Assembly (NCBI GenBank): GCA_903872075.1
Contig: CAIQJF010000091.1
Span: forward strand, 1-64,000
DNA length: 64,000 bases
Direction of reading: 5' to 3'
Source: an uncultured Caulobacteraceae bacterium
GTDB taxonomy: Bacteria > Pseudomonadota > Alphaproteobacteria > Caulobacterales > Caulobacteraceae
Every line of letters starts with the position of its first letter. The stretch's first letter is position 1. Below, in pieces: positions 26,595-36,452 of this stretch. A model generated the notes under the pieces. That model was not told the DNA's origin. It made no database searches and saw nothing but the letters and a program-made list of their open reading frames with translations. The position numbers and the translations under genes were made by a program.

Positions 26595-27680
26595 ATGACC
26601 CACACAGCAGAATCTTCGGCCGTCAGAGCCGCGTCGGGCGCGGGCGCGCTCGTGGTCCGCCCCGGACGGCGCGGCGACATTGAGGGCCTGCTGCGGCTGG
26701 CCAAGGCGGCCGGTTCGGGCATGACCAATCTCCAGCCCGACCGGGCGCTGCTGGGCGAGCGGCTGCTGGCCACCGAGGCTGCCCTGCTGTCGCAGGATTT
26801 CCGCGACCGGGGCGTGCCGATCTTCCTGGTGGTCGAGCGCCTGGACGCCGATGGCCGGGCTGGGCCGGACGCCATGGTGGGCACGGCCTGTATCTTTCCA
26901 CGCATCGGCGTGGAGTGGCCGTTCTACAGCTATCGCTTCACCCGTCAGGCCCAGACGCACAAGGCGCTGGGCAAGACCGTGGCGCATGAGATGCTGATCC
27001 TGGCCAACGATTTCGACGGCGCGGCCGAGGTCGGCGGGCTGTTCCTGGACAGCGCCGCGCGCGGCGTGGCCGCCGGCCGCCTCACGGCCCGCAGCCGCTA
27101 CCTGTTCCTGGCCGAGCACCGCGACTGGTTCGGCCGGCAGGTGATCTCGGAAATGCGCGGCTATCAGGACGAGACCGGCGCCTCGCCGGTCTGGGAGGCG
27201 CTCGGCCGGGAGTTCTACGACATGGATTTCGAGGACGCCGACCGCTTGAACGCCATGGTGGGCAATCAGTTCATCGCCGACCTCGCCCCCAAACATCCGA
27301 TCTACGCCCGCCTGTTGCCCAAGGCGGCGCGGGATGCCTTCGGCCAGCCCCACAATGACGGCCGCGGAGCCATGGCCCTGCTGCAGGACGAAGGCTTCCG
27401 CAACGAGGGCTATGTGGACATCTTCGATGGCGGCCCGACCCTGTTCGCCAATATCGACGATCTGCGCGCGGTGCGGGACTCGCGGCGGTCGACGGTGATC
27501 CGGATCGACGACGAGTTGGAGGGCCCCGACTCCCTGGTGAGCAGCCGCTCCGGCCCGGACTTCCGCGCCACCCGCGGCAAGCTGATCGTGGACCCGGACG
27601 GGGGCGTCGCGATCGCGCCCGGCCTGGCCGCGGCCCTGAACGTCACCGTTGGAGACGAGGTGCGCCATGTCGCGTTCTGA
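26595..27680 (+). CDS. astA: Arginine N-succinyltransferase
   Basis: This 361-residue protein is close to the usual 340-350. It carries family segments LVVRPGRRGDIEGLLRLA, YSYRFTRQAQTHKALG, RSRYLFLAEHR and DGRGAMALLQDEGF. The enzyme transfers succinyl from succinyl-CoA to arginine, the first step of the AST arginine-degradation pathway. An Ala-rich extension of about 15 residues precedes the core, so the true start may be a little downstream. It overlaps astD by 14 bp. Confidence 0.94.
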   Translation: MTHTAESSAVRAASGAGALVVRPGRRGDIEGLLRLAKAAGSGMTNLQPDRALLGERLLATEAALLSQDFRDRGVPIFLVVERLDADGRAGPDAMVGTACIFPRIGVEWPFYSYRFTRQAQTHKALGKTVAHEMLILANDFDGAAEVGGLFLDSAARGVAAGRLTARSRYLFLAEHRDWFGRQVISEMRGYQDETGASPVWEALGREFYDMDFEDADRLNAMVGNQFIADLAPKHPIYARLLPKAARDAFGQPHNDGRGAMALLQDEGFRNEGYVDIFDGGPTLFANIDDLRAVRDSRRSTVIRIDDELEGPDSLVSSRSGPDFRATRGKLIVDPDGGVAIAPGLAAALNVTVGDEVRHVAF

Positions 27681-29088
27681 GCTGATTTCATATGATCCGT
27701 GGACGGATGATATCGTCTGGACGGGCCCGATAGCGAACGCCGAGGGCGTCGACACCGCCGTCGCCGACGCCCGCCGCGCCTTCGCCGACTGGGCCGAGGC
27801 GCCGCTGGCTCGGCGCCGCGCCGTGGCCACGTCCTTCGCCGAGGGCGTGACGGCCCGGCGCGAAGAGATCGCCCGGCTGATCTCACGCGAGACCGGCAAG
27901 CCCTATTGGGAGACCCTGACCGAAGCGGACAGCGTGGCGGCCAAGGTCGCTATCTCCATCCGGGCCCAGGACACGCGGGCCGGCGAAAGCCTGACCGAAG
28001 CCGGCGGGGTCAGCCAGACCATCCGCCACCGGCCGCACGGCGTTCTGGCGGTGATCGGGCCGTTCAACTTCCCGATGCATCTAGCCAACGGCCACATCGT
28101 CCCGGCCCTGCTGGCCGGCAATGCGGTGGTGTTCAAGCCCAGCGAGAAGACGCCGGCCAGTGGCGTGCTGATGGCCGAGATCTGGCGCGAAGCCGGCCTG
28201 CCCGATGGCGTGCTTCAGGTGGTGATCGGCGCGGGCGAGGCCGGCCGGGCCCTGGTCTCTCACCCTGAGGTCGACGGCGTGTTGTTCACCGGCGGCGCCC
28301 CGGCCGGCCGGGCCATCCACCGCTCTCTGGTGGAGAGCCCGGAGAAAATCCTCGCCCTGGAACTGGGCGGCAACAATTCGCTCATCGCCTGGAACGTGGC
28401 CGACGCCGAGGACGCGGCGCATCTGATCGTGCAGTCGGCCTTCGTATCGGCCGGGCAGCGGTGTTCCTGCGCCCGGCGCCTCATCGTGCAGGACGGGGAG
28501 CAAGGCCAGCGGGTGATCGACGCCCTGGTCGCCCTGACCGATCGCCTGCGCGCCGACGGACCGTTCGCCGATCCCCAGCCGTTCCTGGGCCCGGTGATCG
28601 ACAACGCCGCGGCCGAGGCCCTGCTCGCCGCAGAGGGCGCGCTGATGGCGCATGGGGCGACGTCCCTGCGCGCCCTCGCGCGCCCTGTCGCGGATCGTCC
28701 TCTGCTCCGGCCGGCGATTCTTGACGTTACGGACTCGGGCGGGCCTCCGGACGAGGAGTACTTCGGGCCGATGCTGCAGATCGTCCGCGTGGGTGATTTC
28801 GACAGCGCGATCACCCGGGCCTCCGCCACGCGCTTCGGCCTGGCGGCCGGGCTGATCGGTGGGGATGAGGCGCTCTACCGCCGGTTCTGGCGCGGGGTGC
28901 GCGCCGGTGTGGTGAACTGGAACCGCCCGACGACAGGCGCCTCCTCGGCCGCGCCGTTCGGCGGCATCGGGGCCTCGGGCAACCATCGTCCCAGCGCCTT
29001 CTACGCCGCCGACTATTGCGCCTTCCCGGTGGCCGGGCTCGAGTCAGCCGACGCGCGGTTCCGACTCGCGGAGGGGGTTGCGGCATGA
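27667..29088 (+). CDS. astD: Succinylglutamate-semialdehyde dehydrogenase
   Basis: This 473-residue NAD-dependent aldehyde dehydrogenase has the NAD-binding segment [20 protein letters not shown], the catalytic Glu in [14 protein letters not shown] and the catalytic Cys in [12 protein letters not shown]. The start ATG lies inside the end of astA, which implies coupled translation. It oxidises N-succinylglutamate semialdehyde to N-succinylglutamate. Its place between astA and astB is the main reason for choosing AstD over other aldehyde dehydrogenases. Confidence 0.92.
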   Translation: MSRSELISYDPWTDDIVWTGPIANAEGVDTAVADARRAFADWAEAPLARRRAVATSFAEGVTARREEIARLISRETGKPYWETLTEADSVAAKVAISIRAQDTRAGESLTEAGGVSQTIRHRPHGVLAVIGPFNFPMHLANGHIVPALLAGNAVVFKPSEKTPASGVLMAEIWREAGLPDGVLQVVIGAGEAGRALVSHPEVDGVLFTGGAPAGRAIHRSLVESPEKILALELGGNNSLIAWNVADAEDAAHLIVQSAFVSAGQRCSCARRLIVQDGEQGQRVIDALVALTDRLRADGPFADPQPFLGPVIDNAAAEALLAAEGALMAHGATSLRALARPVADRPLLRPAILDVTDSGGPPDEEYFGPMLQIVRVGDFDSAITRASATRFGLAAGLIGGDEALYRRFWRGVRAGVVNWNRPTTGASSAAPFGGIGASGNHRPSAFYAADYCAFPVAGLESADARFRLAEGVAA

Positions 29089-30374
29089 CCGACGCGGTGG
29101 AGATCAATTTCGACGGCCTGATCGGGCCGACCCACAACTACGCGGGCCTGTCCGTGGGCAATGTGGCCTCCCAGTCCAACGCCGGGGCGGTGGCGAGGCC
29201 GCGCGAGGCGGCCCTGCAGGGCCTCGGCAAAATGCGCCGGCTGATGGATCTGGGGGTTCCCCAGGGCTTCTTCCCCCCGCCCCTGCGCCCGACCACCGCG
29301 CCCTTGCGCGCGGTCGGATTCGAGGGTTCCGACGCCGAGGTGCTGTCGGCGGCGTCCGAGGTCGATCCGCAGATGTTCCGCGCCGCCTGTTCGGCCTCTT
29401 CCATGTGGACGGCCAACGCCGCCACGGTCATCGCCGGGGCGGACTCCGGCGACGGCCGGGTTCATCTGGTCACGGCCAATCTGGCCAGCATGCTGCATCG
29501 GTCCGTGGAGGCGGCGGACACCCACCGGCTGCTGAGTCAGGTGTTCGGCGGCGGCGCCCATTTCCAGGTTCACGCTCCCCTGCCCCTGGGCGCGCATTTC
29601 AGCGACGAGGGCGCGGCCAATCACATGCGTCTGGCGGCGTCGCACGGCGCGCCAGGCCTGAATGTCTTTGTGCACGGCCGGCCACGCGGCGGGGCCTATC
29701 CGGAGCGGCAGGCCCTGCGCGCCAGCCAGGCCGTGGCCCGCCTGACCGGGCTCGCGCCTGAGCGGGCGAGTTTCGTACTGCAGGACGGCGAGGCGGTGCA
29801 GGCCGGCGCCTTCCACAACGATGTGGTGGCGGTGGCCAATGAAACGGTGCTGCTGACTCATCCCGAAGCCTTCGACCACAAGGACCGCCTGTTCGCCGCC
29901 CTCGCCGCACGGGTTCCCGGCGCGCGGATCATCGAGGTGGAGGACGTCAGCCTCGCCGATGCTGTGGCGACCTATCTGTTCAACTCCCAGATCGTCACCC
30001 TGCCCGGCGGAACCATGGCCCTGATCCTGCCGGCGGAGGTTCGCTCCAACGCCGGCGTTTGGGACGCGCTGCACCGGGCCCTGGGACGAACCGGCGGGCT
30101 CGATCGTGTCGAGGTGGTGGACGTGCGCGAGAGCATGCGCAACGGCGGCGGACCGGCCTGCCTTCGGCTGCGTGTGCCCGTGAGCGCAGCGGCGCGGGCG
30201 GCGATCCATCCGGGCTATCTACTCGACCCAGCGCGATGGGACGCCCTGGCGGCGCTGGTGGAGGCGCATTGGCCGGAGGCGGTGGCCCCTGGTGATCTGC
30301 TCAACCCGGAGCTGTGGACCCAGGCCCGCGCGGTGGACGAGGCCCTGAAGGCCTTCGTCGCGGCAGGCGCCTGA
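29085..30374 (+). CDS. astB: N-succinylarginine dihydrolase
   Basis: The start lies at the ATGA overlap with the astD stop, giving 429 residues. The N-terminal [20 protein letters not shown] and the C-terminal [17 protein letters not shown], with the catalytic cysteine, are diagnostic. The enzyme converts N-succinylarginine to N-succinylornithine, releasing CO2 and ammonia. The astC transaminase is not in this cluster; a general ArgD-type enzyme may supply it. Confidence 0.95.
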   Translation: MTDAVEINFDGLIGPTHNYAGLSVGNVASQSNAGAVARPREAALQGLGKMRRLMDLGVPQGFFPPPLRPTTAPLRAVGFEGSDAEVLSAASEVDPQMFRAACSASSMWTANAATVIAGADSGDGRVHLVTANLASMLHRSVEAADTHRLLSQVFGGGAHFQVHAPLPLGAHFSDEGAANHMRLAASHGAPGLNVFVHGRPRGGAYPERQALRASQAVARLTGLAPERASFVLQDGEAVQAGAFHNDVVAVANETVLLTHPEAFDHKDRLFAALAARVPGARIIEVEDVSLADAVATYLFNSQIVTLPGGTMALILPAEVRSNAGVWDALHRALGRTGGLDRVEVVDVRESMRNGGGPACLRLRVPVSAAARAAIHPGYLLDPARWDALAALVEAHWPEAVAPGDLLNPELWTQARAVDEALKAFVAAGA

Positions 30375-30375
30375 G

Positions 30376-31632
30376 ATGGCGCTCCCGGAATTGCGGCTGA
30401 CGTCAGACGACCGCACGACGCTGGAGGGCCTCACCGCGCGAGCAGACGCGCTGGTCGCGCGAGCCCTGGACTGGTGCGCCATCCAGAGCGGCAGCCGCAA
30501 CATCGCCGGGCTGGCGGAACAGCGCGCGGCGCTGACCGGGACCTTGGCCCGGTTGCCCGGCGAGACGACCCAGGTCGCCCTGGGACCCGCCTCGGAGGTG
30601 GCCCCCGACGGAACGACACGCGCCCAGCCCCAGACCGAGGCGCTGAAACTGACTGTGCGCCCGGACGCGCCGGTGCAGGTGGTGCTCACCGGACACTTCG
30701 ACACGGTCTTCCCGGCCGACACCGGTTTCACGACGGTGAAGACCCGTCCGGACGGCGCACTGCACGGCCCCGGAATCGCCGATATGAAGGGCGGGATCAG
30801 CGTCATGCTGGGCGCCCTGGAGGCCTTCGAGACCCATCCTCTGGCCGCGCGGGTCGGCTACCGGGTGCTGCTCTCGCCCGACGAGGAGATCGGCTCGCCC
30901 GGCTCCGCGCCGCTGCTGGCGGAGATCGCCCGGGGCGCTCATATCGGCATGACCTATGAACCGTGCATGCCTGACGGGGCTCTGGCCGGCGCTCGCAAGG
31001 GCTCGGGCAACTTTCACATCGCCGTGCGCGGCAAGGCGGCGCACGCGGGGCGGGATTTTGCCAGCGGTCGCAACGCCGTGGCCGGCGCAGCCGTCCTGGC
31101 AGCGAGCCTGGCGGGGTTGAACGGCCAGCGCGAGGGGGTGACGGTCAACATCGGTCGGATCGACGGCGGCGGGCCGCTCAATGTGGTGCCTGACAGCGCC
31201 GTGCTGCGCTTCAACATCCGCGTGCCTGACGCCGAGGCCGCGGACTGGTGCCTGGCGCGGATCGACGCCGCCATGGCGGAGGTGGCGGTCACGGGGCTGG
31301 CGCTCCACCGTCACGGCGGTTTCACCCGCCCGCCCAAGCCGATGACCGAGGCCCAGACCCGGTTGTTCGGCGCCCTGCGCGGCGTCGGTGCGCTGCTGGG
31401 CCAGGACATCGTCTGGCGACCCTCAGGCGGCGTTTGCGAGGGCAACAACCTGTTCGCCGCCGGCCTGCCCAATATCGATACCCTCGGCGTGCGTGGCGGC
31501 GACATCCACAGCGAGGACGAATACGCCTGGCCGGAGAGTTTCGCCGAGCGGGCGCGCCTCTCGGCCCTGCTGCTGATGAAGATCGCCTCAGGCGGGGTGG
31601 ACGCCCCGGCGATCCGGGCGGCCATGGTCTAA
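30376..31632 (+). CDS. M20-family hydrolase in the AST operon (candidate succinylglutamate desuccinylase)
   Basis: This 418-residue M20 dimetal hydrolase starts one base after astB. Zinc ligands and catalytic residues are all present: GHFDTVFP (His and Asp), IADMKGG (bridging Asp), SPDEEIGS (Glu pair), MTYEPCM (Glu) and the final His in GGDIHSEDEY. A lid domain with GKAAHAGRDF lies between. The last AST step, removal of succinate from N-succinylglutamate, is normally done by AstE, which is an M14-fold enzyme absent here. The position suggests this M20 enzyme does that job. That is inference; other acyl-amino acids are possible. Confidence 0.88.
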   Translation: MALPELRLTSDDRTTLEGLTARADALVARALDWCAIQSGSRNIAGLAEQRAALTGTLARLPGETTQVALGPASEVAPDGTTRAQPQTEALKLTVRPDAPVQVVLTGHFDTVFPADTGFTTVKTRPDGALHGPGIADMKGGISVMLGALEAFETHPLAARVGYRVLLSPDEEIGSPGSAPLLAEIARGAHIGMTYEPCMPDGALAGARKGSGNFHIAVRGKAAHAGRDFASGRNAVAGAAVLAASLAGLNGQREGVTVNIGRIDGGGPLNVVPDSAVLRFNIRVPDAEAADWCLARIDAAMAEVAVTGLALHRHGGFTRPPKPMTEAQTRLFGALRGVGALLGQDIVWRPSGGVCEGNNLFAAGLPNIDTLGVRGGDIHSEDEYAWPESFAERARLSALLLMKIASGGVDAPAIRAAMV

Positions 31633-31728
31633 ATGGGCCTTGGCTGCGAGCCGCGCGCTCCCCTATGAGGTCAGGCGAAGCGCCCCCGGCGGAACGGCGG
31701 CGCCATATACGCGCACGAGGGATGGACC

Positions 31729-32763
31729 ATGGCCAACAAGATTGTCGACGATCCGCGGATCGACCCCCGCATCAAGGCCATGTTCGGGGCCATGGCGGAA
31801 CTGACCGTGTCCGGCGACGTCTCCAGTCGCGAGGAGATGCTGGCAATCGAACAGAGCCCGGAAGGCAAGGCGGCCGCCGCCGGCCTGAAAGCCATGCTCG
31901 ACGCCATCGACAATGAGTTCGTCGCCTCGTCCGCAGGTCTGACCACCCGCACAGAGACCTTCGTCTCCGCGCCCGACGGCAACCGGGTCAATATCCAGTT
32001 CATCCGGCCCGACACCGACGCCGTCGTGCCCTGCGTCTACTACATCCACGGCGGCGGCATGACGGTGATGTCGGCCTATGACGGCAACTACAAGGCCTGG
32101 GGCCGGATCATCGCAGCCGAAGCCGTGGCGGTGGCCATGGTGGATTTCCGCAACGCGCTTCGGCCCTCATCAGCCCCGGAAGTCGCTCCCTATCCCGCCG
32201 GACTGAACGACTGCGTCTCGGGCCTGAAATGGTTGCACGCCAACGCCGCTGCGCTCGGGATCGACCCCAGCCGGATCGTCATTGCCGGCGAGAGCGGCGG
32301 CGGCAACCTGACCCTGGCCACCGGGCTGAAGCTCAAGGCCGACGGCGACATCGGTCTGGTCAAGGGTCTCTACGCCCTGTGCCCCTATATCGCCGGGCAG
32401 TGGCCGCTGCCGCAGAACCCGTCGTCCACCGAGAACAACGGCATCCTGCTGGAGCTGCACAACAACCGTGGCGCCATGGGCTACGGCATCGAGGCGTTCC
32501 ACGCCCGCGATCACCTGGCGTGGCCGGGCTTCGCCACCGCCGGGCAGGTCAAGGGCCTGCCGCCGGTCGTGATCAGCGTCAATGAGTGCGATCCGCTGCG
32601 CGACGAGGGCATTGGCTTCTATCGCCTGCTGCTCACCGCCGGGGTCAGCGCACGCTGCCGTCAGGTGATGGGCACCATCCACGGCACGGAGATCTTCCCC
32701 ATCTGCTGCCCCGACATCAGCCGCGACACCGCCAGCGACATCGCCAACTTCGCGCGGCGCTAA
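31729..32763 (+). CDS. HSL-family alpha/beta hydrolase (esterase)
   Basis: This 344-residue alpha/beta hydrolase has the hormone-sensitive-lipase oxyanion motif YIHGGGM, nucleophile elbow GESGGG, Asp in NECDPLRDEG and His in TIHGTE. It is therefore a carboxylesterase-type enzyme of family IV. No signal peptide, so cytosolic. It lies on the same strand as the AST genes but 96 bp away with no link in function. A strong hairpin follows the stop. Confidence 0.88.
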   Translation: MANKIVDDPRIDPRIKAMFGAMAELTVSGDVSSREEMLAIEQSPEGKAAAAGLKAMLDAIDNEFVASSAGLTTRTETFVSAPDGNRVNIQFIRPDTDAVVPCVYYIHGGGMTVMSAYDGNYKAWGRIIAAEAVAVAMVDFRNALRPSSAPEVAPYPAGLNDCVSGLKWLHANAAALGIDPSRIVIAGESGGGNLTLATGLKLKADGDIGLVKGLYALCPYIAGQWPLPQNPSSTENNGILLELHNNRGAMGYGIEAFHARDHLAWPGFATAGQVKGLPPVVISVNECDPLRDEGIGFYRLLLTAGVSARCRQVMGTIHGTEIFPICCPDISRDTASDIANFARR

Positions 32764-32771
32764 CGCCCATT

Positions 32772-32790
32772 GGGGCGGCCACGCCGCCCC
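32772..32790. terminator. Strong GC hairpin between convergent genes
   Basis: The perfect eight-base arms GGGGCGGC and GCCGCCCC are separated by CAC. The hairpin lies between the esterase stop (32763) and the reductase stop (32797). It has no T-run on either side. Confidence 0.5.
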
Positions 32791-32796
32791 GCCCGC

Positions 32797-33720
32797 TCAG
32801 TACCCGCGCGTTCGGTCGACAAGGGTATCGAGCGGCTCACCGCGCTCCCAGCGCAGGACCGAGCGCGCCATGATCTCGACAGCGGTGCGCGCGTGGGTCG
32901 GCGCGGCGACATGGGGCGAGAGGCGTACGTGGGGATGGCGCCAGAAGGGATGGTCGACCGGCAAGGGCTCCTGACGGAAGACGTCGAGGACGGCGGTGTC
33001 GAGCCGGCCCGAGTCGAGGGCCGCGATCAGATCTTCGTCGACAACGCAGGCGCCGCGGCCAGCGTTGATGAACAACGCCCGCCGGGCCAGGCGGGCGAAG
33101 GCGATCTCATCAAGCAGGTCTTCGGTCTGAGGGGTCAGGGGCAGCAGGTTGATCAGAATATCCGCCCCCTCCAGCGCCGCCGGAAAGCCGAGGACGCCGC
33201 CAAACGTCGCCGCGCCGGCCGCCGGCCGGCCGGTGCGGCTCCAGACGCGCGTGACGAAACCGAGCGTGACGAGCGCCTGCGCCACCGCCCCGCCCAGCGC
33301 GCCCGCGCCCAGGACCGTCACCGTCCGCTCGCGCGCAAGGCGTTCGGCTCGCGGAATCCAGCGGCGTTGCGTCTGGTCAGCGGCGTAGCTGAAGACGTTG
33401 CGGTGCCAGGCCAGCACCTGCGCCAGCACCCACTCCACCATGCCCTCGGTAAGACCTGGCTCGACCATCCGCACGATGGGCGTGTGTTCAGGGACCACGC
33501 CAGGCACCAGCAGCGGCTCGATCCCGGCGTTGGCGCTCAGGACAAGCTCCAGACCTGACAGGCCGGCGATCAGCCCCGGCGGCGGACGGGCGACAGCCAC
33601 ATAGGCGACTGGCCGTCCTGCGGGCGGTGAGGTGAGGATCTCATGAGCAGGCAGGGCGATGCGAAGGCGCTCGGCCCACAACGCCGTCTCCGCCCCGAGG
33701 GCGACAAGCAGAGACTTCAT
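32797..33720 (-). CDS. GhrA-type glyoxylate/hydroxypyruvate reductase
   Basis: This 307-residue D-2-hydroxyacid dehydrogenase has the Rossmann motif VLGAGALGGAVAQAL (about 137-151), a substrate-binding Arg in INAGRGACV, and the catalytic His in LSPHVAAPTHA. The NANGIE-equivalent SANAGIEPLL fits the GhrA subgroup, which reduces glyoxylate and hydroxypyruvate with NADPH. Its first four bases overlap the end of the upstream DUF2807 gene. The two functions do not suggest a shared pathway. Confidence 0.87.
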   Translation of the reverse strand: MKSLLVALGAETALWAERLRIALPAHEILTSPPAGRPVAYVAVARPPPGLIAGLSGLELVLSANAGIEPLLVPGVVPEHTPIVRMVEPGLTEGMVEWVLAQVLAWHRNVFSYAADQTQRRWIPRAERLARERTVTVLGAGALGGAVAQALVTLGFVTRVWSRTGRPAAGAATFGGVLGFPAALEGADILINLLPLTPQTEDLLDEIAFARLARRALFINAGRGACVVDEDLIAALDSGRLDTAVLDVFRQEPLPVDHPFWRHPHVRLSPHVAAPTHARTAVEIMARSVLRWERGEPLDTLVDRTRGY

Positions 33721-34553
33721 CGGCCGATGTGAATCTCGCCCGAGCCGGCCACGTGCTTGCTCACGGCGCCCGTGACCTGGGCGACCGAGATGTCGCCGGA
33801 GCCGGCCACATGGGCGTCGAGATTGCGCGCCACCCCGCCGAAGCGGATATCGCCGGAGCCGGACACGGCGACATCCATATCGGTCACGGCGCCGTCATGG
33901 ATCCGCACATCCCCGGAGCCCGCGATACGGGCGTGAAGCGGGCCGCTGACACTGGAGGCGACCACATTTCCGGATCCCGCCACCGCGGCGGTCAGGCCGT
34001 TGTGGACCGCGCCGAGTCGAACATCGCCCGATCCCGAGACATTCACGTCGGCCTGCGCGGCGGACGCTGCGCGCACATCGCCGGATCCGGCCAGGCGGAG
34101 GGACACCAGGCCCGATTGATCCGCGACGGTCCAGTCGCCGCAACCGCTACTGCCCAGATCGACGCCATCCCCCGCCCCGATGGAGCCATAGATCGCGCCG
34201 CCCGCGCTGACATGGGCGACACGGGGCGTGCGGATGACCACCTGCGGAAGGTCGTCATATCCCACCGAGCCGAGGCCCATGACGCCCACGCCTGGACGGC
34301 CCATGACCGTATGGCAGTTGGCAGGGCGCCAGGTGAGATTGCCGTCAACGATCACATGCTCGCCGACCCGCGTGATGTGGAGCGGCAATCGGGAATTGGC
34401 TTTCACCACCATCACGGCGATGTCGGATCGCGCCTCGGGAATGACCGTCACCCGCGCCGCGGCATGGTTTATCTCCACACTCGGCGCGGCCGCAGCGGCT
34501 CCGGCGCAGACCAAAGCCCCGGCGATCAAACTCGATCCGAGTATCCCTCGCAT
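33717..34553 (-). CDS. Secreted DUF2807-like beta-helix protein with GSGD repeats
   Basis: This 278-residue protein has a signal peptide (1-22, ending AAAAAP). The C-terminal half is built from about eight short repeats of the form AGSGDV/VSGSGDI spaced about 18-20 residues apart, typical of a right-handed beta-helix of the DUF2807 (head-GIN) type. The N-terminal half has no repeats and includes two cysteines (C102-like in PANCHT and SSGCGDW). It is probably periplasmic or surface-attached. Function unknown. It is translationally coupled to the downstream reductase by a 4-bp overlap. Confidence 0.8.
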   Translation of the reverse strand: MRGILGSSLIAGALVCAGAAAAAPSVEINHAAARVTVIPEARSDIAVMVVKANSRLPLHITRVGEHVIVDGNLTWRPANCHTVMGRPGVGVMGLGSVGYDDLPQVVIRTPRVAHVSAGGAIYGSIGAGDGVDLGSSGCGDWTVADQSGLVSLRLAGSGDVRAASAAQADVNVSGSGDVRLGAVHNGLTAAVAGSGNVVASSVSGPLHARIAGSGDVRIHDGAVTDMDVAVSGSGDIRFGGVARNLDAHVAGSGDISVAQVTGAVSKHVAGSGEIHIGR

Positions 34554-34633
34554 GTCCCGTCTCCCTCAGCAGATGCAGGAAGGCTAACCAGCGGAGGTTT
34601 CAGGGTCAGGTTAATTCGCGTCCATGTAACACT

Positions 34634-35395
34634 TCAGCCGCCGCCGTTAACATTGACCTTCTGACCATTGACGTAAGGATTCGCTGACGAAACCAGGAAA
34701 GTCACCACCGCGGCCACGTCCTCGGGCGTGCTGACCCGGCCGAAGGGCGACCGCGCGTCGAGCTCGTGGATGTCGGCCACGCCGGACGTCGCCTTACTCA
34801 GGCGAATGCCCATGTCGGTGACCGTCAGGCTGGGCGCGACGATGTTCACGCGGATGCCGTGAGCCCGTTCTTCCTTCGACAAGGTCAGCGCCAAAGCCTC
34901 CATGGCCGCCTTGCCCATGTTGTACGGACCGCCATTGGCGGAATGGAACATGGTGGCGACGCTCGAGATCATGATGATGTCGCCCCGGCCGCGCGTCCGC
35001 ATGTGCGGGACGATCAGCTTGCTCAGATAGTGCGGCCCGAAGGCGTGCACCCGCACCACACGCTCCATCTCGGCCGGGTCGGTGTTGGCGACGCTGTTGC
35101 CGCGGCTGGCGATGCCGGCGTTGTTGATCAGGATGTCGACGCCGCCGAAGTCGGCGACGATCTGGTCGACCATGGCGACATCGGCATCCCAGTCCTCGAC
35201 GGCGGCGGAGTAGCCGATGGCCTTGCGACCCAGGGCATGGACCGCGGCGATGGTCTCATTGGCGGCCTCGACATCTCGCCGATAGTTGACCGCGATGTCG
35301 GCGCCGGCTTCGGCCAGGGCGAGGGCGATCGCCCGGCCGATGCCCCGGCTGGCGCCGGTGACCAGGGCGACTCGCCCCTTCAGTGAAATGTCCAT
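34634..35395 (-). CDS. Short-chain dehydrogenase/reductase
   Basis: This 253-residue classical SDR has the cofactor motif VTGASRGIGRA (12-22), NNAGIA, the Ser in MISSVA and the YNMGK active-site pair. The basic residues after the NYRRD loop suggest NADP(H). It is most like 3-oxoacyl-ACP/CoA reductase-type SDRs; the real substrate is unknown. It is ten bases downstream of the GST gene on the same strand, so the two are probably co-transcribed, possibly with the monooxygenase upstream. Confidence 0.87.
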   Translation of the reverse strand: MDISLKGRVALVTGASRGIGRAIALALAEAGADIAVNYRRDVEAANETIAAVHALGRKAIGYSAAVEDWDADVAMVDQIVADFGGVDILINNAGIASRGNSVANTDPAEMERVVRVHAFGPHYLSKLIVPHMRTRGRGDIIMISSVATMFHSANGGPYNMGKAAMEALALTLSKEERAHGIRVNIVAPSLTVTDMGIRLSKATSGVADIHELDARSPFGRVSTPEDVAAVVTFLVSSANPYVNGQKVNVNGGG

Positions 35396-35405
35396 GGGGA
35401 GTTTC

Positions 35406-36332
35406 CTAGACCTTGGTCGCGGTGAAGCCGTGACGGGGGAAGTGCACGTTCACGGCGCCGGTGCGTTCATGCTCACGGGCGATGGTGATTTGAGCGGAGT
35501 CGGCGCGCAGCAGCCGGCCTCGGCTGGGCATGACGCCATAGTCGGTGGGACCGGCGTCGACGACGGTTCCCACCGGTGCGTCGGGCAGATCGCTGGTCTG
35601 GACGCCGACCGGCGCGGGTGTCGTCGCCTTGGCGACGTCCAAGGCCTCGGCGCCGCTCATGTCGACGCCCGGCGTGGCCCCGAAGGCCTTCATGCGTTCG
35701 TACCAAGCGCGCACGGCGGCGTGCGGCGCCAGCGCTTCGGCCATCACACCACCCGCGTGGATGAACCAGATGACGTGGTAGGCGGAGAAGTCGGCGATGG
35801 TCCAGGCCGGGCCGAACAGATAGGTCCGCCCATCGGACAGCTGGGCCTCCATCTCGGCGAGGAAGGTGTCATAGCGCGGGGCGGCTTCCTCCAGTGGCAG
35901 GCGACGGACGGTCGAGCCCTGGCTGAAGTTGGCGCGGTCCGCGGCAAAGGCGGTCGCCGCCTCAGAGCTGATGAAAAAGGTCCCCATGTTCTGGGGCTGG
36001 AAGCGGAGGGTCACGGCCGCCCAGAAGAGTTCGGTGTCGATCCAGCGCGCCAAGGTCTGTGCGGCCAGACGGCTCCCGGCGGGAAAGAAGGTGGGACCGG
36101 TTCCCTTGTCGTCGAGATAGGCGGCAATCAGGGCCGTGTCGCAATAGACGTCGGCGCCCACCTGCAGCACCGGCGTGCGGCGATAGCCCCCGGTGAGCGG
36201 GATGGTGTCGGGGCGCGGCATGATCATGGGGATGATCACCGACCGCCACGGGAGCCCCCGGGCGTTAAGCATGGCCCGGGCCTTCTCCGAGAACAGAGAT
36301 TCCGGATAGTGATGCAGGATCAGTTCGGCCAC
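35406..36332 (-). CDS. Glutathione S-transferase family protein
   Basis: This 308-residue protein has an N-terminal thioredoxin-like domain (LILHHYPESLFSEKARAML, then the cis-Pro loop RRTPVLQVGADVYCDT) and a helical C-terminal domain. The N-terminal S/Y residues fit a GST-type active site, while the long C-terminal tail is larger than in most 200-230 residue GSTs. It could act in detoxification or as part of a catabolic set with the adjacent SDR and monooxygenase. Confidence 0.82.
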   Translation of the reverse strand: MAELILHHYPESLFSEKARAMLNARGLPWRSVIIPMIMPRPDTIPLTGGYRRTPVLQVGADVYCDTALIAAYLDDKGTGPTFFPAGSRLAAQTLARWIDTELFWAAVTLRFQPQNMGTFFISSEAATAFAADRANFSQGSTVRRLPLEEAAPRYDTFLAEMEAQLSDGRTYLFGPAWTIADFSAYHVIWFIHAGGVMAEALAPHAAVRAWYERMKAFGATPGVDMSGAEALDVAKATTPAPVGVQTSDLPDAPVGTVVDAGPTDYGVMPSRGRLLRADSAQITIAREHERTGAVNVHFPRHGFTATKV

Positions 36333-36452
36333 GTTTCCCCCTTCAGGTCGCCTACGGCCCTTCCGGCCGTTCGCGCCGGGAGGTTTAGCCGCAGGCGGAA
36401 CTTAAGGGAACCAGGCTTGGCGCGGCCCGTGGCGCCGCGCCTCCCCGGCGCG

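Noticed and set aside
33717..34143. Regularly spaced repeats that might be a CRISPR array
   Set aside because: The repeats are degenerate at DNA level, in frame and encode GSGD motifs. They are protein repeats.
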